This document shows, one piece after another, positions 23,109-31,148 of a stretch of 53,847 nucleotides of DNA; the stretch's first letter is position 1; the number at the start of each line of letters is the position of its first letter. This stretch comes from Pseudomonadota bacterium (GTDB lineage: Bacteria; Pseudomonadota; Gammaproteobacteria; Steroidobacterales; Steroidobacteraceae), in NCBI GenBank assembly GCA_021805865.1, contig JAJZDX010000030.1, positions 1 to 53,847 on the forward strand, given 5' to 3'. The notes beneath the pieces were generated by a model. That model did not search any database. It saw only the letters and a list, made by a program, of their open reading frames with translations, and was not told the origin of the DNA. Made by a program: the position numbers and the translations under genes.

Positions 23109-24068
23109 GCGCTGCTCCTGGGTCGGCGGAATTCCGTATGCGCGCTTGTAGGCGTTGCTGAAATGCGAAGGGGAGGCGAAACCGCACTCGAGTGCGATCA
23201 TGCGCAGCGGGCTCGCGGTGCTGCGCAGCAGCGTTCGGGCCCTCGCCAGGCGCAGGCCCAGATAGAACCCCTTGGGAGAGCTGGCGAGGTACTTGCGGAA
23301 CAGCCGCTCGATCTGCCGGGCCGAGAGGTGCGCGCGGCGCGCGATTTCCTCCATGTCGAGCGGCTCATCGAGCGAGCCCTCCATCAGGCGCACGGCAGCG
23401 ATGAGCTTTGGATTGCGGATGCCGTAGCGGGTGCGCAGGTCGAGCCGCTGGTGCTCCTCGCGGGCGCGGATGTGCGGATGAATGAACTGTTCGGCGACGC
23501 CGAGGGCGAGCTCGGGTCCGCCCACGGTGGTGACGAAATGCAGCATCAAGTCGAGTGCAGCCGTTCCGCCGGAACAAGTGAACACCGCAGCGTCGATGAC
23601 GTAGAGCTCCTGTGTCAGGTTGAGCTGCGGGTGGCGGGCGCGCAGGTCCTCGGCGTACTCCCAATGCACCGTGCAGCGTTTGCCTGCGAGCAGCCCCGCA
23701 TCGGCGAGCAGGAACGAGCCGCTGCTGATGGCGCCCACCATCGTCCCGTGGCAGGCGAGTCGGCGCAGGTGGTGCAGGACCGCCGGATCGTATTTGACCC
23801 GGTGCGGCTCTTCCATGCCCGCGCACACGACGAGCATGTCGATCCTGCCGAGTGCGCCGACCGCGGCCTGGGTCGCCACGGGGATGCCGTTGCTCGCGGT
23901 GACGGGCGTCCCCTCGGCCGAGACCAGCTGCCAGGAGAACAGCTGCCGTCCGCTCAGGCGATTGGCCGCGCGCAGCGGCTCGATCGCCGCCGCAAAAGCC
24001 ATCATGGAGAAGTCCGGGGCAAGGAAGAACGCTATGCGAACCGGGTTGTCAGAGGATCTGATCGCCAT
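23019..24068 (-). CDS. GlxA/GbdR-type AraC regulator (DJ-1/PfpI plus AraC HTH)
   Basis: A 349-aa regulator with an N-terminal glutamine-amidotransferase-like DJ-1/PfpI domain (RIAFFLAPDFSMMAFAAAIE, VGAISSGSFLLADAGLL, CSGGTAALDLMLHFV). Its C-terminal AraC helix-turn-helix includes MEEIARRAHLSARQIERLFR and ALECGFASPSHFSNAYKRAY. Proteins of this class (GbdR, SouR, CdhR) control glycine betaine, sarcosine and carnitine catabolism in pseudomonads. Start ATG 24068 fits the domain start. It is divergent from the serine hydrolase-soxBDAG operon, its likely target; the gap holds CCAATGACCAAT, a short direct repeat that might be part of an operator. The 3' end overlaps the convergent LhpB-like gene by 90 bp. 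Confidence 0.9.
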   Translation of the reverse strand: MAIRSSDNPVRIAFFLAPDFSMMAFAAAIEPLRAANRLSGRQLFSWQLVSAEGTPVTASNGIPVATQAAVGALGRIDMLVVCAGMEEPHRVKYDPAVLHHLRRLACHGTMVGAISSGSFLLADAGLLAGKRCTVHWEYAEDLRARHPQLNLTQELYVIDAAVFTCSGGTAALDLMLHFVTTVGGPELALGVAEQFIHPHIRAREEHQRLDLRTRYGIRNPKLIAAVRLMEGSLDEPLDMEEIARRAHLSARQIERLFRKYLASSPKGFYLGLRLARARTLLRSTASPLRMIALECGFASPSHFSNAYKRAYGIPPTQEQRLFSARGGGQPTLQRAPARLQPRKTGEPQG

Positions 24069-24144
24069 CGGAACCGCTCGTGGGCGCAGGTCGCGCGCGG
24101 AAATGTACCACACGGCCAATGACCAATATGACGAAAGGCCAGCC

Positions 24145-25854
24145 ATGCCCGAGCCCGGTGTGACGGATTCGCCGATTGCCAACGAAGCTTTTTTTCCGGA
24201 GGGCGACGCGGATGCGGCGCCGGATTTCTCCGGGACCCTGCGCATCGCCTCGGCGCGCATGGGCATGCTGCCGCAGGCGCAGCATCTGAACGTCGAGGGC
24301 TGCGGCGATGCGGCTCTCTTTCCGAGCCTGACGCTCGAGTTCGTCACGGCCGGCGGCGTGCTCGTGCCGCTGCAGCGCGGGCAGATGGTTCGGGAAAGCA
24401 ATCCGGGGCAGACCTCGAGCTTCTGGTGTGTCATCCCGCAACTTGGGCGGGTGTGGCGCAGCCGGGGGGAGGGCGGCTGGTCGAACGCCGCGTTTCCGCT
24501 GATGCTCGTCAGCAACTGCGATACCCACGCGCACCAGGGGCTCGCGAGGTTCAGATACAAGGATCGCGAGGTGAGCGAGCTCCAGTTCCAGTTTGTGCAG
24601 CAGACCGCGCCCTATCTGCTGAAGGAGCACTTTGTGGCATGGGGAAGCGCCGAGGCGCGCTGGATGGAGCCGCGCACCGCCGATGCGGCGGCACATCGCG
24701 CGCAGGCGCTTTCCGAGCTCGAGCGGCGCCTGCCCCACAAGCCCCTGAATGATCTCGCGCGGGAGTTTCAGCGCGGGCGGCTCAACGAGTTCGGAGCGCC
24801 GGTGCGCGAGCAGTGGCGGGTGCAGACCGGCCTGGTCCGCGACGGCACGTTGTATTACCAGGAGGTGCACACGCCGTACGGTGACTATCCCTATCCGCTG
24901 GAGATGCGCTTCGGAGTGCGCTCGATTCTGAAGGGCGTGGCGGCGCCGCTCGCGCTGCTGCGCCTGGCGCAGCTCTACGGGCCTTACGTGCTGGCGCTCA
25001 AAGTCGGCGAGTATGTCGACGGCCTCGATGCGAAGTACCGCCGGGTCCGTTTCATCGATGCGGCCAACATGACGAGCGGCTTCGGCGGGGCGGGCACCTG
25101 GAAGACCCATCCGAACGATCCGGAGGACGGCTATCTGGATGGGCGCTACCAGGAGTGGATGGAGGCGCGCTCCCACAAGGACAAGCTGCGGCAGATGGAG
25201 CTCGCAGACCAGCCCTACCCCTGGGAGCCGGGGGCGGTGATGCGCTATCGCGACCAGGACTACTACCTGCTCGGCGCCGCCCTGGATCGATTCCTGAAGT
25301 CCGTGCGCGGGCCGCAGGCCGACATCTGGGACATGTTGAGAGCCGAGGTCTTCAGGCCCATCGGCATTCCCCATGCGCCCATCGTGAGGACGCGGGAGCC
25401 GGACGGCAGGCGCGGCGTTCCCTGGTTTCACGCCGGCTACTACCCGCTGCTCGACGATCTCGGCAAGATCGCGCTCCTCTTTCAAAACCGCGGCGCCGCC
25501 GGCTCGCGGCAGATCCTGCACCGGGGGCTGACCGAGGACCTGTTGAATGCCCGCGACGCGCTGGTGCAAAGCGGCGACGCCTCGCTCGCGCCGGCCGGCG
25601 CCGAGCGCGGCCCGAAGACCGGTAACCTCTACAAGATGGGCTTTCACTTCACGCCCTACGTGGGCGCGGTGAGCGGCCGGCAGTATTTCCTGCCGACCAT
25701 GCGCGGCTGGGGAGAGAATGAAATCGTGTTGTATCCGAATTCGCTGATCACGATCCGCATCGCCAAGGCCGGACAATTGCCGCCCGGGGAGAGCGCCAGC
25801 TCCGGGGCGGCGACGCGCACGATCCGCATGGTCGATCGCATGTCGCCCCTTTGA
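24145..25854 (+). CDS. Beta-lactamase-family serine hydrolase heading the sox operon
   Basis: A 569-aa protein with an unassigned N-terminal ~220 residues and a C-terminal class C beta-lactamase/esterase-like domain. Visible motifs: Ser260-Ile-Leu-Lys263 (SxxK), FIDAANMTSGFGG in place of the usual HTSG turn, and Tyr368-Arg-Asp370 followed by YYLLGAALD, corresponding to YxN. The start ATG 24145 follows AAAGG; ATG 24103 is possible. No signal peptide is visible, so it should be cytoplasmic. It lies 15 nt before soxB. A hydrolase that opens an ester or amide to release sarcosine or another N-methyl compound would suit this position (inference); the true substrate is unknown. Confidence 0.78.
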   Translation: MPEPGVTDSPIANEAFFPEGDADAAPDFSGTLRIASARMGMLPQAQHLNVEGCGDAALFPSLTLEFVTAGGVLVPLQRGQMVRESNPGQTSSFWCVIPQLGRVWRSRGEGGWSNAAFPLMLVSNCDTHAHQGLARFRYKDREVSELQFQFVQQTAPYLLKEHFVAWGSAEARWMEPRTADAAAHRAQALSELERRLPHKPLNDLAREFQRGRLNEFGAPVREQWRVQTGLVRDGTLYYQEVHTPYGDYPYPLEMRFGVRSILKGVAAPLALLRLAQLYGPYVLALKVGEYVDGLDAKYRRVRFIDAANMTSGFGGAGTWKTHPNDPEDGYLDGRYQEWMEARSHKDKLRQMELADQPYPWEPGAVMRYRDQDYYLLGAALDRFLKSVRGPQADIWDMLRAEVFRPIGIPHAPIVRTREPDGRRGVPWFHAGYYPLLDDLGKIALLFQNRGAAGSRQILHRGLTEDLLNARDALVQSGDASLAPAGAERGPKTGNLYKMGFHFTPYVGAVSGRQYFLPTMRGWGENEIVLYPNSLITIRIAKAGQLPPGESASSGAATRTIRMVDRMSPL

Positions 25855-25869
25855 GGCGGGGCCGACCCT

Positions 25870-27120
25870 ATGCGCTACTCTCTCGCGAGCCTGCTGCGCC
25901 AGGCCTGCTCGGGACACCGGGGGTGGGAGGCGGCCTGGCGCGACGCCTCCCCGAAGAGCGCCTATGAGGTGCTCATCGTCGGCGGCGGCGGCCATGGCCT
26001 CGCCGCCGCCTACTACCTCGCCAAGGTGCACGGCCTCACCGACGTGGCGGTGCTCGAGAAGGACTGCATCGGCCTCGGCAACGCCGGCCGTAACACCACC
26101 ATCATCCGCTCCAACTATCTGCTGCCCGCAAACAACCCGTTCTACGAGCTCTCGATGAAGCTCTGGGAGGGACTCGAGCAGGAGCTCAACTACAACGCGA
26201 TGGTCAGTCAGCGGGGGGTGCTCAACCTGTTCCACTCCGACGCCCAGCGCGATGCCTTCGTCCGCCGCGGCAACGCGATGCGTCTGCACGGGGTCGACGC
26301 CGAGCTGCTCGATGCGCGGCAGGTGAGGCGCATGCTGCCGATCCTCGACTTCGAGAACGCGCGATTTCCGATCCAGGGGGGATTGCTGCAGCGCCGCGGC
26401 GGCACGGCCCGGCACGATGCGGTCGTCTGGGGATATGCGCGCGCGGCGAGCGGGCTCGGCGTGGACATCGTGCAGCGTTGCGAGGTGACCGGGCTGCTGC
26501 GCGAGGGCGCGCGGATCACGGGTGTGCGCACCACGCGGGGAGATATCAGGGCGGCGAAGGTCGCCGTCTCGGTCGCGGGGCACTCCTCGAGGGTGGCGGC
26601 GATGGCGGGCCTTCGCCTGCCGATCGAGAGCCACGTGCTGCAGGCGTTCGTCTCCGAGGCGATCAAGCCGGTCCTGCCCTGCGTGGTGACCTTCGGCGCG
26701 GGACACTTCTACGTCAGCCAGTCGGACAAGGGTGGCCTGGTCTTCGGCGGCGACCTCGACGGATACAACTCATACGCACAACGCGGAAATCTCCCGACCG
26801 TCGAGGACGTGTGCTCGGGCGGCATGGCGTTGATGCCGGCGATCGGCCGATTGCGGCTGCTGCGCTCCTGGGGCGGCATCATGGACATGTCGATGGATGG
26901 CTCCCCGATCATCGATCGGGCGCCGCTCGAGGGGCTGTACCTCAATGCAGGCTGGTGCTACGGCGGGTTCAAGGCGACCCCAGCCGCGGGCTTGTGCCTC
27001 GCTCACCTGCTCGCTCGCGAGGAGAGCCATGAGCTCGCGCGCGCCTTTCGCCTCGATCGCTTCGCCACCGGACACCTGCTCGATGAGAAGGGTCAGGGGC
27101 CGCAGCCGAACCTTCACTGA
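25870..27120 (+). CDS. soxB: Sarcosine oxidase beta subunit
   Basis: 416 aa. SoxB is the FAD- and covalent-FMN-carrying subunit that oxidises sarcosine to glycine within the alpha-beta-gamma-delta complex. The FAD motif EVLIVGGGGHGLAAAYYLAK is at ~33-52; GNAGRNTTIIRSNYLLPANN is a strong family signature. His182 in GGTARHDAVVWGYARAA is at the position of the histidine that links covalently to FMN in known enzymes. DGSPIIDRAPLEGLYLNAGW marks the C-terminal substrate domain. It begins the contiguous set soxB-soxD-soxA-soxG, 15 nt after the serine hydrolase. Confidence 0.96.
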   Translation: MRYSLASLLRQACSGHRGWEAAWRDASPKSAYEVLIVGGGGHGLAAAYYLAKVHGLTDVAVLEKDCIGLGNAGRNTTIIRSNYLLPANNPFYELSMKLWEGLEQELNYNAMVSQRGVLNLFHSDAQRDAFVRRGNAMRLHGVDAELLDARQVRRMLPILDFENARFPIQGGLLQRRGGTARHDAVVWGYARAASGLGVDIVQRCEVTGLLREGARITGVRTTRGDIRAAKVAVSVAGHSSRVAAMAGLRLPIESHVLQAFVSEAIKPVLPCVVTFGAGHFYVSQSDKGGLVFGGDLDGYNSYAQRGNLPTVEDVCSGGMALMPAIGRLRLLRSWGGIMDMSMDGSPIIDRAPLEGLYLNAGWCYGGFKATPAAGLCLAHLLAREESHELARAFRLDRFATGHLLDEKGQGPQPNLH

Positions 27121-27134
27121 GGGACATCGAGTCC

Positions 27135-27404
27135 GTGCGCATCGAATGCCCATTCTGCGGAGAGCGCGATCACAGCGAGTTCGCCTACTTCGGCGATGCC
27201 GCCTGCGCGCGCCCGGCGCCCGGCGCCGCGGACGCGCAGGCGCGGTTCGTCGAAGCGGTGTATCTGCGCGAGAACCCCGCCGGAGCGCATCGGGAACTGT
27301 GGTATCACGAGTTTGGCTGCCGCTCCTGGCTGCAAGTGACGCGCGATACCCGCACCCATGAGATTCTCGAGGTGCGCCTCGCCAGGGAAAGCACCGCCCC
27401 ATGA
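27135..27404 (+). CDS. soxD: Sarcosine oxidase delta subunit
   Basis: 89 aa, the small zinc-binding structural subunit of heterotetrameric sarcosine oxidase. Zinc ligands typical of the family are visible: Cys5 and Cys8 in ECPFCG, His58 and Cys62 in YHEFGCRSWL. Start is GTG 27135 with GAGGGA upstream. Its stop overlaps the soxA start (ATGA at 27401-27404), indicating translational coupling. Confidence 0.95.
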   Translation: MRIECPFCGERDHSEFAYFGDAACARPAPGAADAQARFVEAVYLRENPAGAHRELWYHEFGCRSWLQVTRDTRTHEILEVRLARESTAP

Positions 27405-30370
27405 GCTCGCACCGCCTAAGCGGCGAAGGCGCCATTCAGCGCGATCGGACGCTGTCGTTCACCTTCGACCGCAGGGGCTACACGGGCCATCCGGGGGACA
27501 CGCTCGCCTCGGCGCTGCTCGCCTCGGGCGTGCGGCTGCTGGGACGCTCGTTCAAATACCATCGGCCGAGGGGGCTGCTCAGCGCCGGCTCCGAGGAGCC
27601 GAATGCGCTGGTCGAGCTGCGCGCCGGCGCGCGCCGCGAGCCCAACACGCGCGCCACGATGATCGAGCTGTTCGATGGCCTCACGGCGCGCAGTCAGAAT
27701 CGCTGGCCCTCGCTCGCCTTCGATGCCGGGGCGGTGAACTCCCTGCTGTCGAGGCTTTTCGTGGCGGGGTTCTACTACAAGACCTTCATGTGGCCGGCCG
27801 CCTGGTGGGAGAGGCTCTACGAGCCTGCGATCCGCCGGGCCGCCGGGCTTGGCCGGGCGAGCCGCGAGGCCGATCCGGACACCTACGAGAAGGCGCACGC
27901 GTTCTGCGATCTGCTGGTGATCGGCGGCGGCCCGGCGGGGCTTGCGGCGGCGCTCACCGCCGGTCGCGCCGGCGCGCGCGTCATTCTCTGCGACGAGGAT
28001 TTCCTCCTCGGCGGCCGCCTGAACGGGGATCGTCACCAGATCGGCGGGGAGAGCGGGGCGCTGTGGGCCAGGCGCTCGGAGGCGGAGTTGCGCTCGTTGC
28101 CCGAAGTGCGTCTCCTGACCCGCACGACGGTCTTCGGCGTCTACGACGGCAGCACCTTCGCCGCGCTCGAGCGCGTGTCTGATCACGTGAGTGTCCCCCG
28201 GCCCCATCAGCCGCGTCAACGCTTGTGGAAGATCGTCGCCCGGCGCGCGGTGCTCGCTGCCGGCGCCCTCGAGCACCCCATCGTCTTCGGAGGCAACGAC
28301 CGGCCCGGCGTCATGCTCGCCTCGGCGGTTCGGACGTACGTCAATCGGTTTCGGGTCGCACCGGGACGACGCATCGCGCTCTTTACGGCCTGCGATGACG
28401 GTTGGAAGACGGCCTTCGACCTCCTCGAGGCGCGAATCGATGTGCCCGTGATCATCGATGCGCGCCGGGAAATCCCCCCGGCGCTGCGCGCGCAGGGGAG
28501 CCGGCACGGGGTCCGTATCATGACCGGGGCCCACGTGTTGGGTACCCGCGGCGGCAAAGGCGTCGAGGCGATCGAGGTGCGAGGCGAGGATGGGCGCGTG
28601 AGCCGGGTCCGCGCCGATTCGCTCGCAGTGGCGGGCGGCTGGAGCCCGAACACGGCGTTGTCGACCCACCTTGGGGGACGTCCGCGCTGGTCCGAGGCGA
28701 TCGGCGCCCATGTGCCCGGTGATCTGCCGCGCGGGATGACCGCCGTCGGAGCGGCGTGCGGGGAGCTGGCGCTCGCAGGGGCGTTGCGTACGGGTGCCGC
28801 TGCCGGGCGCGAGGCGGCAGGCTCGGCGGGGCTCGAGGCGCCGCTCGAGCAGTGGCGCACGGAGGAGGAGCCGGTCGGCTTCGCCCGGCGGTGGAGCGTA
28901 TCGGGCCATCGAGGCAAGGCGTTCGTCGACTACCAGCACGATGTGACGGTCGAGGACATCGAGATCGCGGCGCGCGAAGGTTTCCGCTGCGCCGAGCACC
29001 TCAAGCGCTACACCACGCTCGGCATGGGCACCGACCAGGGCAGGACTTCCCAACTCAATGGGCACGCGCTGCTTGCAACATTGACGCAGCGGGAGCCGGC
29101 GGACATGGGGACGATCTGCGCCCGGCCGCCCTATACGCCGGTCGCGATCGCAGCCCTCGCCGCCCGGGCGCGCGGGCCACAGTTCAAGCCCTGCCGGCTC
29201 ACCCCGAGTCATCGATGGGCCGAGGAGCGGGGCGCGGTCTTGGTCGATGCCGGTGAGTGGCGGCGGGCGCGATGGTTTCCGCTCACCGGCGAGGCCGATT
29301 GGCGCAGCACGGTGGCTCGAGAGGTCGCGGGTGTTCGCGCCGGTGTGGGCATTTGCGATGTCTCGACGCTGGGCAAGATCGATGTCCAGGGAGCCGATGC
29401 CGGGGCGTTCCTCGACCGGATCTACGCCAACATGATCGCGACGCTGCCGGTCGGCAGGACTCGCTACGGGATCATGCTGCGGGAGGATGGCATCGTGCTG
29501 GACGATGGAACGGTCGCGCGTCTGGGAGAGTGCCACTTCCTGCTCTCGACGAGCACGATCCATGCGGGCCGGGTCATGCGTCACCTGACGCATGCCCGCC
29601 AGGTGCTCTGGCCGCAGCTCGATGTCCAGCTCGTCTCCGTCACCGAGCAATGGGCGCAGATGGCGATCGCGGGCCCCCATTCCCGGGAGCTGCTGATGCG
29701 TGTGCTCGGCGATGCGGTGGACGTCTCGGGCCCGAGGTTCCCGTATCTTGCCTGCCAGGAGTTTCTCTGGCTCGGCCGGCCCGCACGGCTGTTTCGCATC
29801 TCCTTCTCCGGGGAGCTTGGCTATGAGCTGGCGGTGCCCGCGCGCTACGGGGAGAGCGCGGTACGCGCACTCATGGCCGCGGGGGGCACACTGGGCGTTG
29901 TGCCCTACGGCACCGAGGCCCTGGGGGTGATGCGCATCGAGAAGGGCCATGCCGCGGGGGCCGAGATCAACGGCACGACCACCGCCGCCGATCTGGGACT
30001 CGGCCGGCTGGTGTCGGCGCGGAAGGATTTCATTGGCCGGGTGCTCGCCGCCAGACCCGGCCTTGCCGCCGCCGACCGGCCCGCTCTGATCGGCCTCACC
30101 CCCGTCGAGCGCAGTGCCCGCCTGAGCACCGGCGCCCACCTGCTGCGCCCCGGGGCGCCGGCGACGCTCTCGCACGATGAGGGGTTCATCAGCTCGACGG
30201 CTTTTTCCCCGACCCTCAGGCACTGGGTCGGGCTCGGGTTCCTGAGCCGGGGCCGGGAGCGCATCGGGGAGCGCATGCGGGCGTACGATCCGCTGCGAGG
30301 CGAGGACGTGCAGGTCGAGATCGCCCACCCGGTCTTTTACGATCCTGCCGGTGAGCGGGTGAGGAGTTGA
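27401..30370 (+). CDS. soxA: Sarcosine oxidase alpha subunit
   Basis: 989 aa, close to the usual ~970-1000. SoxA binds NAD+ and tetrahydrofolate and captures the methyl-derived formaldehyde unit as 5,10-methylene-THF. Order: an N-terminal ferredoxin-like segment (FDRRGYTGHPGDTLASALLA, GRSFKYHRPRGLLSAG), a nucleotide-binding domain (LLVIGGGPAGLAAALTAGRA near 168), YTTLGMGTDQGRTSQLNGHA, then a GcvT folate-binding half (GVGICDVSTLGKIDVQG; FSGELGYELAVPARYGE; PYGTEALGVMRIEKGHAAGA). It is coupled to soxD (ATGA) and overlaps the soxG region at its end. This enzyme links the window to one-carbon metabolism. Confidence 0.96.
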   Translation: MSSHRLSGEGAIQRDRTLSFTFDRRGYTGHPGDTLASALLASGVRLLGRSFKYHRPRGLLSAGSEEPNALVELRAGARREPNTRATMIELFDGLTARSQNRWPSLAFDAGAVNSLLSRLFVAGFYYKTFMWPAAWWERLYEPAIRRAAGLGRASREADPDTYEKAHAFCDLLVIGGGPAGLAAALTAGRAGARVILCDEDFLLGGRLNGDRHQIGGESGALWARRSEAELRSLPEVRLLTRTTVFGVYDGSTFAALERVSDHVSVPRPHQPRQRLWKIVARRAVLAAGALEHPIVFGGNDRPGVMLASAVRTYVNRFRVAPGRRIALFTACDDGWKTAFDLLEARIDVPVIIDARREIPPALRAQGSRHGVRIMTGAHVLGTRGGKGVEAIEVRGEDGRVSRVRADSLAVAGGWSPNTALSTHLGGRPRWSEAIGAHVPGDLPRGMTAVGAACGELALAGALRTGAAAGREAAGSAGLEAPLEQWRTEEEPVGFARRWSVSGHRGKAFVDYQHDVTVEDIEIAAREGFRCAEHLKRYTTLGMGTDQGRTSQLNGHALLATLTQREPADMGTICARPPYTPVAIAALAARARGPQFKPCRLTPSHRWAEERGAVLVDAGEWRRARWFPLTGEADWRSTVAREVAGVRAGVGICDVSTLGKIDVQGADAGAFLDRIYANMIATLPVGRTRYGIMLREDGIVLDDGTVARLGECHFLLSTSTIHAGRVMRHLTHARQVLWPQLDVQLVSVTEQWAQMAIAGPHSRELLMRVLGDAVDVSGPRFPYLACQEFLWLGRPARLFRISFSGELGYELAVPARYGESAVRALMAAGGTLGVVPYGTEALGVMRIEKGHAAGAEINGTTTAADLGLGRLVSARKDFIGRVLAARPGLAAADRPALIGLTPVERSARLSTGAHLLRPGAPATLSHDEGFISSTAFSPTLRHWVGLGFLSRGRERIGERMRAYDPLRGEDVQVEIAHPVFYDPAGERVRS

Positions 30371-30375
30371 GCCGC

Positions 30376-30981
30376 ATGGTCGATCCAACATGCGGCCCGC
30401 TCTGTGCGTTCGCCGGATTGCCGGCGATCGCAGGCAGCGGAGATGGCGTGGTGGCGAAGGAGCGTGACGGGCTCGGCATCGCGCGGATCACGGCCCGCGA
30501 CCGGCAGCTGGCGGCGCTCGAGCGGCTCGTCCAAAGGCGCTTTCACCTCCTCCTGCCAAAAGGCGCCCGGCGCACGGGCTGCGGCGAGGTCTCCCTGGCC
30601 GGCGTCGGCCCCGAGAGCTGGCTGATGACTTGCGAGAACGCCGGCAACGCTTTCGCCATCGGCCTGCGCGACTCCCTTGGGGGCCCCGCCACGGTGGTCG
30701 ATCTGAGCGACGCCTACGTCATGTTGCGCCTCGCGGGAGCGAAGGTGAGGGAGACCCTCGCCAAGCTGGTTCCCGTCGACCTGCACGAGCGCAGCTTCCA
30801 GGTGGACGATGTGGCACAGACCGTGGCCGAGCACATGGCGGTGACGCTGTGGCGCCTCGGGGACTTGGCCGGCGGCGAGGCGGTGTTTGAGATCTCCGTC
30901 GGCCGCAGTCTCGCGCGGAGCCTGCATGGGGCGATCCGTGAGAGCGCGGCGGAGTTCGGGTTCGTGTTCGAGCCGGCCTGA
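30376..30981 (+). CDS. soxG: Sarcosine oxidase gamma subunit
   Basis: 201 aa. SoxG is a small GcvT-like structural subunit of the heterotetramer. Landmarks: LAGVGPESWLMTCENAG, VVDLSDAYVMLRLAGAKVRE, LAKLVPVDLHERSF and QTVAEHMAVTLWRL. The start chosen is ATG 30376, 9 nt after AGGAG; a TTG at 30367 overlapping the soxA stop (TTGA) would add three residues. Last gene of the sox operon; GGGCACC (30991) and GGTGCCC (31020) could form a weak 7-bp hairpin after it. Confidence 0.93.
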   Translation: MVDPTCGPLCAFAGLPAIAGSGDGVVAKERDGLGIARITARDRQLAALERLVQRRFHLLLPKGARRTGCGEVSLAGVGPESWLMTCENAGNAFAIGLRDSLGGPATVVDLSDAYVMLRLAGAKVRETLAKLVPVDLHERSFQVDDVAQTVAEHMAVTLWRLGDLAGGEAVFEISVGRSLARSLHGAIRESAAEFGFVFEPA

Positions 30982-31148
30982 GCGCGGCATGGGCACCGGC
31001 GGTCGCGGCGATTGCCCCGGGTGCCCGGACCTGCGAGTATGCGCCGGCGCGATAGCCTCATGAGTTTTCTGAATCATTCCGGGCGGTACGCTCGGGACAC
31101 CCGCCTTGTATATTGAGCTGGTGAGATTTTCACGATCGGCGGCACCGC

